Below are positions 11,025 through 22,000 of a DNA stretch of 64,000 bases, in pieces. The position numbers and the translations under genes are program-made. Below the pieces are notes generated by a model that saw nothing but the letters and a program-made list of their open reading frames with translations, ran no database searches and was not told the DNA's origin. Position 1 is the stretch's first letter. The number at the start of each line of letters is the position of its first letter. The stretch is from Tenrec ecaudatus (lineage: Eukaryota > Chordata > Mammalia > Afrosoricida > Tenrecidae): assembly GCF_050624435.1 (NCBI RefSeq), contig NC_134542.1:10995497-11059496 (forward strand), written 5' to 3'.

Positions 11025-11150
11025 TGCTGTGGAGTAAGAGTTGGACTGATAATTGTAAGGTCAGTGGTTCAAATCCATCAGTCACTCCAAAGGAAAAATT
11101 TGAGGTTATCTGTTCCCATAAAGATGTACATCATCAGAAATTCTATATAT
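11025..11150 (+). repeat. AfroSINE, 3'-truncated
   Basis: The tRNA-like portion is visible ('taattgtaaggtcagtggtt', then 'caaatccatcagtcactccaa'), followed by 'ttcccataaagatgtacatc'. The tail is missing or decayed. Confidence 0.6.
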
Positions 11151-11754
11151 TTATGGATGCATACATACATATACACACTGTACATATACATGTTCTGCCT
11201 ATGTGTAGAATATACCATGTGTATAGATATAAATCCATATGTCTACGTATTATTTTTAAAATCTTTTCTTATGCACCTTTAAAATCTTAATGTGGTCCCA
11301 TATTTGTTTATTTCTTTTCTTCCTTAGCCACATTTCAGCCAGAGCAGGCATGTTTTCCTCTACAATGGCTGCATAACATCGAATTTATTTTCATTTTGCT
11401 TGGCATCTGCCTTTAAGAGAGTTACATGTCATTGTGCTTTGTGGCTTTTGTGGCACCTTGTGAGCCATGAAAACCCCCCGCCAGTGGAGTTTACACTGCC
11501 TAAGCGCTTTCACACCAGCGATCTCCTTCCCCGGTCCATCCTCGTGGTGAGGGGACTTGTTGCTGTCTTCATTGTCTGGTGGAGAGGAGTCTTGAGCCCA
11601 CATCAGCTCCAGGAGCTCTGTCGGAGCATCTCCCTCCGTGCCCTGCGAGCCACCGTGTTGCGGCCCTTGGCTGTGGCGTGCGTCCTGGCCGTGGCAAGCC
11701 CAGTATGAAACTTCTATCATTTCCATCCTTCTCAGAAGCAACTTTCAGTTTCAG
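11151..11754. other. Intergenic, no gene seen
   Basis: An AT-rich stretch (11150-11400) is followed by a G+C-richer stretch with overlapping chance open frames on both strands. No family was recognised. Confidence 0.4.
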
Positions 11755-12320
11755 TTCTGTTGTTGGCAGAAATGGTGGCCCACTTACTGCAGGTAAGAGA
11801 GAGCATTTGTTACAGCGACCTCACAGAAAACACGATTGGAAGAAGGCTCATCGATCATGTTCACTGCATAAGGGACCTAACCTTGCTGGCTGAAAGCAAG
11901 GATGACTTTGAGCTCTTACTGAGGAAGGTCCACGACTCCAGTCTTCCATGTGGATTACAACTCAATGTAAAGATAACAAAAATCCTCACAACTGGACCAA
12001 TAGCTAACATGATGGATGGAAAATCAATCCAACTTGTTAAGGATTTCATTCTACTTGGATGCCCAAGTGGTGCTCCTGGCAGCAGCAGTGACGACATCAA
12101 AGAATGAGTGCACAGGGCAGATCTGCACAGAGCCTCTTTAAAGTGTTAAAGAGCAAAAATGTCACTTTGGGGATTAAGATGCACCTGACTCAAGCCATGG
12201 GATTTCTTGGACACAGAACGAGGAAGGCCAGAGACAAATGGACGTGTTTCGATTATAGTGTTGTTGAAGAAGATTAAACATGCCACAGGCTTCCAGAAGA
12301 ATGAGCAAATCTGTCCTGGA
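11755..12320 (+). repeat. RTE-type LINE, reverse transcriptase part
   Basis: The plus-strand frame reads DLTENTIGRRLIDHVHCIRD, then LTLLAESKDDFELLLRKVHD, then LQLNVKITKILTTGP and KSIQLVKDFILLG. These are the RTE blocks around the 'aDD' and 'KTk.m' region and the 'f.YLGs' block. Here the usual catalytic pair is replaced in a decayed context, and stops follow. The element continues after an L1-like insertion at 12775-12905. Confidence 0.75.
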
Positions 12321-12334
12321 AAAAGTACAAACAG

Positions 12335-12760
12335 ATGTACACTGGTACAGATAGGAACTGGAAACACAGGGAATCCAGGACAGATGAACCCCTCAGGACC
12401 AGTGGTGACAGTGGTGATACTGGGAGGGTGGAGGGAAGGTGGGGTAGAAAGAGGGAACTGATTACAAGGATCTACATATAAACCCCTCCCTGGGGGATGG
12501 ACTACGGAAAATTGGGTGAAGGGAGACATCAGACAGTGTAAGAGAGGACAAAATAACAATTTGAAAATTATCAAGGGTTCATGAGGAAGGGGGGACCGGA
12601 GAGGGAGGGGCGAAAATGAGGAGCTGATTCCAGGGACTTAGGTGGAGAGCAAATGTTTTGAGAATGATGAGGGCAATGAATGTACAAATGTGCTTTACAC
12701 AATTGATGTATGTATGGATTATGATAGAGCTGTATGAGCCCCCAATAAAATGATTTTTTT
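12335..12760 (+). mobile_element. L1-like LINE 3' end inserted into the RTE copy, with target duplication
   Basis: This 426-bp, 5'-truncated copy of the same family as 5585-7672 ends in CCCAATAAAATGATTTTTTT. It is flanked by exact 14-bp direct repeats AAAAGTACAAACAG at 12321-12334 and 12761-12774, so both borders are precise. It lacks a long A tail. Confidence 0.8.
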
Positions 12761-12774
12761 AAAAGTACAAACAG

Positions 12775-12905
12775 AATGCTGCTTAGAAGCAAGGATGGTG
12801 AGATTTCATTTCATGTATTTTGGGTGTACTATCCGGACGGACGGTCCCTGGAAAAGGACATCAAACTTGGTAAGATGGGTCAGCAAACAAAGAGAAAACT
12901 CAGCT
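12775..12905 (+). repeat. RTE-type LINE, continuation after insertion
   Basis: Reads 'MLLRSKDGEISFHVF' then 'RSLEKDIKLGKMGQQTKRK', which follows on from the RTE piece upstream of the L1-like insertion. Confidence 0.65.
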
Positions 12906-13047
12906 AGAAATAAGTTTTGCTAGACCCATGAGCAAAGCATGCTACTTAATTTCCTTTTGGCAAAGAGTTTAACAATCAAACTCCTGGGTCTCATATCAGG
13001 CAGAACTAACTAGCCTGGCCCCTACCTACAAAACCCGACCCAAACAG

Positions 13048-13240
13048 CTCCTTAGGGGCCCTGGTGGGATAGTGTGTTCTGTGCGTGTTGGCAGCGAACA
13101 ATAAGTTCTACAGTTTGAAAACACAATCTGCTCCATGGGAGAAAGGGGAAGCTTTCTGCTCCCATAAAGTTTTACAGTCTCGGAAACCCGAAGGGACAGT
13201 TCGATTTCATGTGGTAGGGTCGCTATGCATCAGTGCGCAT
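13048..13240 (+). repeat. AfroSINE
   Basis: The head 'ggggccctggtgggatagtg' is followed by 'gggagaaaggggaagctttc', then 'cataaagttttacagtctcg', 'gggacagttcgatt' and 'tagggtcgctatgc'. It is near full length. Confidence 0.8.
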
Positions 13241-13244
13241 GGGA

Positions 13245-13335
13245 GCAGCAGTCAAGAGATCAAACGGCACCTTGCACTGAGTGGATCTGCTACACAAGAC
13301 CTCTTTAGAGTGTTGAAAAGCAGGGAGGTTACTCT
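13245..13335 (+). repeat. RTE-type LINE fragment
   Basis: Reads 'SSQEIKRHLAL' then 'DLFRVLKSREVTL', corresponding to the RTE 'hEIkrRlalg...ildk.LKSRdiTL' segment. It is a short piece wedged between the SINE and an L1-like fragment. Confidence 0.6.
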
Positions 13336-13656
13336 GCTTGCTGGAATACAAGCCTTTAAGACTCGGGACACTATACCAATTGATAACCGTGCACCAGCTA
13401 CTTTCTTCACCACAATTTGCTGTAGTACCCTGATCTTCAGTGATCTTTTCATGAAGATGAGTATCAGGCAGGGCCCTGCTACTAGAACCAACTGTTCTTG
13501 AATTGGGGCTAGAGTTAAGTAGGAGCCCAGACTCCATCTGCTTGTCCATGGGATTTGCATGTCTCAGGTTTACTTTGGTGGTCATATGACAAAATCACAG
13601 CCCTATAATATCAACTGCATCCATAGCAGCCACAAGTCAATCAGCAACCAAACAGA

Positions 13657-13695
<39 letters not shown>

Positions 13696-14060
13696 AAAAA
13701 GAAAAAAGAAAAGGAGAAACAAAAACACAAAAAAACAAGCTACAGGCAGGAAATAAAAAAACCCATATGCACAAAGAAGTACAACATTGTCAATCACCCT
13801 CCTGGGGTAGAGTCGATTGCACTATTATCACCAGTTTTCCCAATGACCAGCACTCCATTCACTGTCAGTATGAGGAGTTTATGAGAATACAATTTCACCT
13901 TGAGCCACAACCCACGAGTTTTCATCATTGCACAATTTGATTTCTCATTCGATTGGATTTTGTTGACCCTAACCATGGGGGTTGATGCCAGTGGGGGCCT
14001 TCCTGGGTCACTTCCCCCAAGTGTGGATCCCTGTTCAACGGATCCCAACTTGTCGTGTCA
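13336..14060 (-). repeat. L1-like LINE, old antisense fragment
   Basis: The stretch 13340-13480 follows the same block order as the repeat unit at 6218-6705 ('caagcctttaagac', 'accagctactttcttcacc', 'cttcagtgatc') but is strongly diverged. The part beyond 13560, split by a CA microsatellite, is assigned only tentatively. Confidence 0.45.
13660..13695. repeat. (CA)n microsatellite
   Basis: About 16 CA units form an uninterrupted run. Confidence 0.9.
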
Positions 14061-14744
14061 CTGCAGGGTGGGCACTGAGGCACTGTAAGTATGGTGATCC
14101 TGGGTCCCCTTTTACCGGACCCTCACCAAGCCGGGGGTTCCCCCCAAAGTCACCACTACATCCACAATCCTGGGGTAGTCACTTTCTGATTCTTCTCCCA
14201 TCCAAGTACCCCAGCCCTCAGTCCAAGGGTTCAGGCAGCTTTGAGATAGGGTTCAGTTTATTCAGTGGGACCTCTCTGTTAAGTCCTTCTGGTATAGACC
14301 CTGCATTGTGCTTTGCTGCCTGCCCGGTCAGCCTCCATGAGCATCCTGGTGCTCAGTCTACGGTGTGTTTCACCGAAGGTCTAAAGATTTTCATCAGGTT
14401 TGCATCAAACTTAAGGACTTAAGTTGTAGTGGGTTCAGAAACCTTCTTGATCTAAACCTCTTTCTTATAGATAAACGAGTGTCATCAGCCTTGTTTCTCT
14501 AGATAACCTGGGATAACAGCAGCTAATAAAATATATATCTTTCCTAAGGCTCCCCCTGCCTCTTAGTTTTCATGTGAACATTTATCTAGCAGATCCATAA
14601 AATCTCCTCCACCTTTCTTCACTCTTCCATCATATCCGTGATTCCTGTAATTGTGCTCATAATCACATTTTGCCCTCCTGGACTCTGAACTACTTTCCGT
14701 AATTCATTTTTCATAAGCGCTAAACATTAACCGGAAGCTCCCGG

Positions 14745-14751
14745 ATAAAAA
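14745..14751 (+). promoter_or_regulatory. TATA-like element of TM4SF20
   Basis: ATAAAAA lies 68 bases before the TM4SF20 start codon, which predicts a short 5' leader of about 40 bases. No CpG island is present, in keeping with a tissue-restricted gene. Assignment rests on position only. Confidence 0.45.
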
Positions 14752-14812
14752 GGCAAGATGTTGCCGCACACTGCCACTTTGACAGAGGTTCCTCGCCGAC
14801 CCAGGGGTGACC

Positions 14813-14995
14813 ATGACCTGCTGTGAAGGCTGGACGTCCTGCAATGGGTTCAGCCTGCTGTTTCTATTGCTGTTTGGAGTCGTTCTCAATGCGGTGCCTC
14901 TGGTTATCAGCATACTCGAGGGGAACAAAGCCTCTGAGAACCCCATCTCTTGCTTTGAGTGGTGGCTACCAGGAATTATAGGAGCAGGTTTGATG
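14813..14995 (+). CDS. TM4SF20: TM4SF20 coding exon 1
   Basis: Encodes residues 1-61, from MTCCEGW to GAGLM, covering the first membrane segment and the start of the second. The donor is ATG|GTGAG. An in-frame GTG six bases upstream is not the start: ATG at 14813 matches the family N-terminus. Confidence 0.93.
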
Positions 14996-15983
14996 GTGAG
15001 TAATACTGTTTGGCCAGATTTGGAGAAGGGGCGGCCCTATTTTACCAAACGAATTCCGGAAGACCGTCTTGTTGTTAGCTCCAAGGTGAAGAGGAAAGAT
15101 AGGATATTGATTGCTTGATTGGTATTGATGGAGATCCCTTTATTAAGTTTTAGATGGGACAAAGAAGGGTAAAGGCCATCCTTGCAGATGGGGGAGGCCA
15201 TCAATAGGAGGTCATAATGGTGGCCAAAGACTCACAGCCCCGCGGCTGATTATTTATATACAATGCGGAAATCAACTACTCTGGCATTCATTCATGCTGG
15301 TAATCAGGGAAGAGCGGTAAACTCACTAAACAGACGAGGTAGTTTGGAGGGAAAAGGATTGAATTGTTACGTATCACAGTTCTGCATACTTTGGGCTGTG
15401 CTTCAACCTCTCTGCGGTCAGTGCCGGTTTGTCGATGTTTATAGGGAAGGCCGTGGGGATGGGAAGAAGCATGGCCAGGCATGACGACCCTCCTGGATGA
15501 GCACCCTTGGATGTCAAAGTGGTGGGGCCTGCATCCAAAGGGGCTGGGCTAAGAGATTTGGAACTCGATGCCCTACTTTTCAGATCTTCTGGACTTTGGA
15601 TTCAGATCTTTGACTCAGGAGACTAGGACATTCATTCAATAGTTTGACGGCCATGCATAGGTTGGCCTTTGTGGAGATCCGCAGGTAAGACAGGATTCCT
15701 ACAGTTAATTATTTTATAAAGAGGTCCCCAGGATACTTGCTCATGAATCACCTGAGATACTTTCGATAGGTCCTCAGGCGTTCTGCTGCAGAAGACTTGG
15801 CTTAGCCCTACTTGTGTGGTGTGTTGGGACCTGGCGGCACCCCTCAGCCACAGTACTATCTGTCATTTCTCCTTTCAGCAAATCATTAACCTGCATTTCT
15901 ATTTCCACAGTTGTAAAATCAGGAACTTTTGTTTTTTATACTTGTTAGCGCTCCCTCAGGGGTCTGGTGATGACACAGAAATG

Positions 15984-16019
<36 letters not shown>

Positions 16020-19000
16020 AAAATATCACAGTGCTGAGTATTATCTAAATGTGTTAGGGATGAGGATCATGGCTGAGTGACTTTTAAAGAATTTCAGGAT
16101 ACAGTTTTCTACTGAATCACTAACCCACAATAACCAGTTATTGGGACTAGTCTCATCTCCAGAATTATAACTATGACAGGGTTTCAGAAAGTTCATAGGA
16201 AAAAAAAGGAGTGAAAAGATAAAGGAATTTTCCATGAACTTTCTGAAGCCCCCTTCATAATTCTCGTAGATTGTTATATATTCAACTTTAGATTTTTTTT
16301 TAATCTCCTCTGGTTGGGACACTGAACTTGAGACTGCATTGACATCCAAAAGGCCATTCTAAGAACCATTCCCCAAAGGTTGCTGGTTGGTTGGTTTGTT
16401 TTTTCACTTTAAGACCGAGAAAAGTCTATCCCACCCTGCTTTGCACAGAAAGGAGCCTTGGAGACATAGTGGGTTATGGATTGGGCAGTTCAAACCCACC
16501 AGCTGCTCCCAGGGAGAAAAATGAGGCTTTCTACTCATGCAAAGATTCACAGCTTCAAAAACTCAAAGGGACAGTTCTACTCTATCCTATAGGGTCACTA
16601 TGAGACAGAATTGACTTGATGATGGCGAGTTTAGTTGAGCCTCTTTTAGGTGGGGGCCAGTTGAAGGAGCTACTTAAAGGGAAAGCTTTTGGAAAGTTTT
16701 GGGCTACCTCTTCAATCCTGAGTGTCTTTCTTCCAGAAATGTCGTAGCAATCCTCTCCCCTTGTGCAGACTGCTCTCCATTGGAGCCATAAGCAAATGAT
16801 CTGTCTCTGGTCAGGCCAGCAGTTGGGAGCAGCTGGTTAAACGTAATTTTGTGTTAGAATTTCCTTGCTGCGCCTAAAGGTTCCAAATTAAAACAACCCA
16901 CTCAGCACAACCCAGGTTGCTTTAGGTAGAAATGTGCTTGGCCACCAAGCCTTTCAGAGTGAAAAAGCTCCTGCCAGTCTCAGCCTGTGAGGCATCATAA
17001 GAACCTGAGAGGATGGATACACGCAAGCACACACGCACGCACACACACATTCCTTGTATCTGTCTTTTGGGAAGGTGAGGAAAAGACCAGAAAGACACAG
17101 ATAGATGGCAGAAGCCTTTCGTCTACTGCTCTGGTCCAGCCAGTGGGTCCTGCATTTGTGCCCATGACCATCTGCCTGAGCAGGTACCATCACTTGCACT
17201 GTACAGACTCGCGACCATCATGCTACAGAAGTTAACTCTAACTCCTGGTTTACCTGTTTTCTACCCGTATCGGTGCCATCACCCTCCTGTTTCAGGCTCA
17301 CAGTGGAAATGGGTACAATCCACACATTCCAGGCAGCGGGTTCCTGAAGGTTATCAAATTTCAAGAAGGCCACGGCTGAGTTTCATGGGGAATCTGAACT
17401 TCCTTGTTCCGGGACCGTTTACTTTATTACTTTCAGTCATTAGTAATGAAAGGCTCCGTACCTGGCTATCTTTATTACCCCACGTCAAGTCCTGCTGTGA
17501 GAGGGGCCGAGCACAGAGCACGCCCAACAGGCAGCGCCAAGATCTGTGGGCAGCAGGGCTCCAGCACAAGTGGGCTTTCGTGGTCTTCCCCTCCTTGTGG
17601 AAGGAAGGAACAGTGTTTTCTCTCAAAACTAATTGTGTCTTTTCAACACATCCCTCAGAAAGCTGACGCAGACACATTAATACGTAAGATGCGATTGCCA
17701 CCTGTAATAAGTACTTTGGTCATAACTCTTGAAGTCTTTCCAACACGTCTTCAGTGTTTTAAAGCCCCACCCACCGCCATCGAGTCAGCGAGATGTAAAC
17801 TAAAAAAACAAACTCACTGTCATCAACTCCATGCCGACTCAGCGACCCTATAGGGCAGAGGAGAACTGCATCTTTGGGGTTCGGGGGCTGTCACTCTACT
17901 GGAGTAGAAAGCCTCATCTTTCTCTTGCAGGGCTGCTGGTGGTTTCAAAGAGCAGACCTAGTGGTCCATGTCAGGTGACCTTTGGATGGAAGCAGACAAT
18001 CTCATCTCTCTTTCTTGGAGCAGACTGTGGGTTTGAACCATGAACCTTGTGGTTAGCACCCACAGTGACACACAGGCTAAATTACTATACCTGATCTTAG
18101 CCAAAAGGCCGAGAAGTGATATACAGGCTAAATTAGCACTGCTCAGAAAACAAGGGCTCTCTCAGGAAGACAAATCATGGACTTCATTATTGATCCCTTC
18201 AGGAAATGCAGTCGTTTTATGGTTTTATGATACACCCCAAACAAAGGCAAATCTTTATATCTCCTGAAAACCATGACTAACCACAATAAAACTGTTGTTT
18301 TTAACCTGCTGGACCGCTGAAGGGAAGAATCATTATCTATGACACCATTCCCGTGTGTACTGATAAATGGAAAAAAATCAATGCTCGTGGGGCTTTTCCA
18401 AGAAAAAAAAAAAGTGAAAGGGCTTTCTTTTTTTGGGGGTGGGGGAGTGAGCAGAAAAGTTAGCTGAAGTTCATTGTACTTCTGATTCACATCATGCATC
18501 TCCTCTGACTTTGTTTGTTGCTTCATGCTAATTCATCACCATTACTAAAGACGTAACAGAGGACAAATTGTGCAAAGCTAACCCAATGAGAAGACATATA
18601 TAAGAGGCGTTTGCCCAATAGAACTATTCTATTTATCACCGCTTGGGGTCCTGCTTTCATGGTGAAGTGTCCAGGGGACTCTTCAATCCAAAACCCAAGA
18701 CAACATCCTGCTCTCAAGGTAATCCGAACTCAGGGGCCCTCCCCCAATATCCAAACTTACTATCATCCAAGTTGATGCCAACTCACAGTAACCCCGCAAG
18801 ACAGGGTAGAACTGCCTCTGCGAGTCTCTGAGGCCCTAACTCTGGAACCCCATCTTCTTCTGTGGAGCAACTGGCAGTTTTGAACTGACAATCTGCCAGA
18901 TTGCGGCTCCACTTAGAGCCACGACGCCACCAGGACAAGTAAAACTGCCCGTGTGTGTGTGTGTGTGTGTGTGTGTTGAGGCTGTAAGTCATCACAGGAG

Positions 19001-22000
19001 GGGGATTCTCCCCAGGAGAAGCTGTTGGGTCAAACTGCTGACCTCTTTGTTAGCAGCCCCACCTTAGCATCCTGTGCCACTGGGACTCCAGGGGGCTTCC
19101 GAAAGTTTGAATTCTCCCCCTGAGCGTTTTAGTGAGTCAAAGTGAAATGCTTCTGTCGTTTATAAAATTGGGTATCTCACCTTTCAAACTTTGGGTAAAA
19201 GTAGGGGTTTCTGAAGGAATAAAAAAAATAGTATTGTTTCTTTCCTTGAGAGAGAGGGAGAACAGGAGGGAGGAAGAGGAAGGAAGGGAGGAAGGAAAGA
19301 AGGAAGGAAGCAAATGTACATCGATGGAGTTGTTACTATGCCGACCCTGTGCTGGGCTGTAACCCAGAATCCTTTGTTAGGTCTTAGATATTGCATAGCT
19401 CAAGTCTATGGCCCTTATGCCTCCTTCATGGCTGGAATTGAATGCCCTCCTATGATGGAATCATCAACCACTTAAGAGAAAAAAGGCAGCATTTACCCAA
19501 AGACAATGGATGGGTTGAATGGTTGAAAAGATAATGTGGGTCTGCTCTGTAAACCTTCACCTAGTTCTCAACAAAAATAAAAAAGGAAGGGCTGGGGGCT
19601 GGGCTCTGGAGCCCAACTCCTCAGCTTTGAATCTCAACTCTCCCAGGTTCTCAGGCAAGTTATTGGAACTTTCTGTGGCTCCGTTTTCTCCTCAGTTCAA
19701 CGGGGGTGATGGTGGCAGCCCTGGCCTCAGACTTCCTCAGACGCTCTAATGAGCTAAAACATGAGGAGCATTATCACAGTGCCTGGCATCACGTCGAGGT
19801 GAAGAAAGCTCTAGAAGGCAAGAGTGGAAGGAAGGAGAGAACAGGTCAGGGCAGGTGTTGAACTAACAACCCCCCACCACAAACCTGAAGGCTGAAATTT
19901 CTCGATTGGGAGGAAGTCATTTGTGTCCCACTCCTTTTTTTTATTGTTTTAGTGGGAATTCATACAACTCTTATCACAATCCATCCATCCATCCATGCAT
20001 CACTCTTTAACAATGACACAACTTCTTCCGGGAAGGACCCTTTCACGGTCACTGTGGATGGGTTACCTTTAATGGTTTAAAGCCAACTCCTGAGACCATG
20101 GCGCCATTTCTGCCAGCTTCCCAGGGTGCTACTGCCCATGTTGCCAAACACAGCCTGGGTGGGCTTTCGGAATGCCTGTGTTATAATGAGACGGCTACGT
20201 ATCATGAAGACAGTAGTTGGGAAGGAAGTGTTGAAGCAAAAAGTGTTCTTAGACTGTACCCTTGGCCTTGGGGAACTGTGGAGAGGACGGTGACCTGGGG
20301 GAGGGTAGGTTGAGAGGAGACAAGGACATTAGGGACAGGAGAGAAGAGGTGGGGATGCCATGCCAAGTTCCCAGCCATCAGGCCAAGGAGATGGGCCGCT
20401 CCTTGGCTGGAGGCTCATCAAATTCCCACCATTCTTGGAAAGTGGGATTAGCAACTGCAGGTTGCAGTATCTTAAAAGAAAAAAAGTCGATATGTGGATG
20501 CAACCAATTCTTCCAAGCACATTCCTTGCAAAGGAATGAATGACAGCACTACCCTAGAGGCATGCGGCCTAAGCCTCTCCAGAATACATGAGGGGAACCC
20601 AGAACCTAGGAGGCCGAGTTGCAGTTTACCATCCTGCGTGCCTCCCCATCGCTTGCCTCTCCCGTAACTTTCGGGTTGAAATTGGGCATGGCAGCCGCAG
20701 GAACATATTGTCCTTTGCCTTCCTGCTATCTGAGTCTGGGTTCCCTAGAACTTTTGGGGGAGAAAGTCTGGACCACCGCTCTTTCATGGGACAGGAAGTC
20801 ATCAGACTCACGGTTCCTATTCCTGTCATTCCCAGGCCATTCCAGCGACCACAATGTCCTTGTCAGCAAGGAAGAGAGCTTGCTGTAACCACAAGACTGG
20901 GGTGAGTATGTGAGCACGCAGCCGGAGACATGCACTCCACCATCGGCTAAAGAGAGCCCCTCCCCAAGCTGTCCCCAAGACACCCCCAGCAGCCCCAGTG
21001 CCCACGGAGCCACGGGAGCTCTCAGCAACGCATCACTCTCTGGGATGGTTACATGAGCAGATGGAATGTGAGACGGTTCTTTCTTTTTTTCTTAAGAATT
21101 TAGCATTGCAGCTAGCTTTTAGGCCCTCCCTCCATCCTGGGCTTCACCAGTCAAAAGGCCATCCAAGCCTGGGCTTGGATGTGTCAGGCAGGGTGACCAG
21201 GGCCCCATAGTCCCAAGGCTGTGTGGTTGTGTGCAGTGTGCAAACCCCATAGTCCCAAGGCTGTCTGGATGTGTGCAGTGTACAAACCCTGCGTGAAGAC
21301 CAGATCTTGCGTTCTCTCTTGCATCTGAGCAGTCAGTCAGACCCGGAAGGAGAGCTGTCCTCATCCAGTTAACTTCAAGGAGAGGCTGGTTACAGTTTTA
21401 AACACTGTGTACAATTCCTCTGAGCATCAACAACCCAACCCCCAAACGACCCAATACAAACACACCGTGGCCGTGGAGTCGATTGTGACTCATGGGGACC
21501 CGCGGTGTCACGGAGTCGAATTGAGAATGGGTTTTTCTTGGCTGTGAGAAAATCTTATGGCAGCAGATCACCAGGCCTTTCTTCTGCGGTGCCTGGGGAG
21601 AAGAGATCAAACCTCCAACCTCTTGGTTGGGTCTCGATGGCCAACCATTCACATCATGTAGGGACCTTAGACCTGTACTCGTTCCAGAGGGGTTTCAAAA
21701 ACTTTGTGAGGAAATGGAGTTTTTTGGAGTCCCCCAACCCCCTCACATGTCCCAATTTGTAACTTGGTTACAAGACAAGGAAAAGAACAGGTATTGAGGA
21801 ACACTGAAATGTCACTCAGCTCAGACCACTTTCAAATGCACCATCTTATTTAATTTGCTCCAAGCTCATGCGAACACATGACAGGAGTTAGCTCAGCGTT
21901 TCTGGTGGGTCCAGCCAAGTGGCAGCGACTCCTCTGTCTGTCTTCTCGAATTCATCATGCCCAACCCGACTGTGACCCCAAGATGTGGCACAGCAAGGTG

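Noticed and set aside
13660-19312. Clustered short repeats as a CRISPR-like array
   Set aside because: They are CA/TG/GT/GA microsatellites without spacers, in a mammalian genome.
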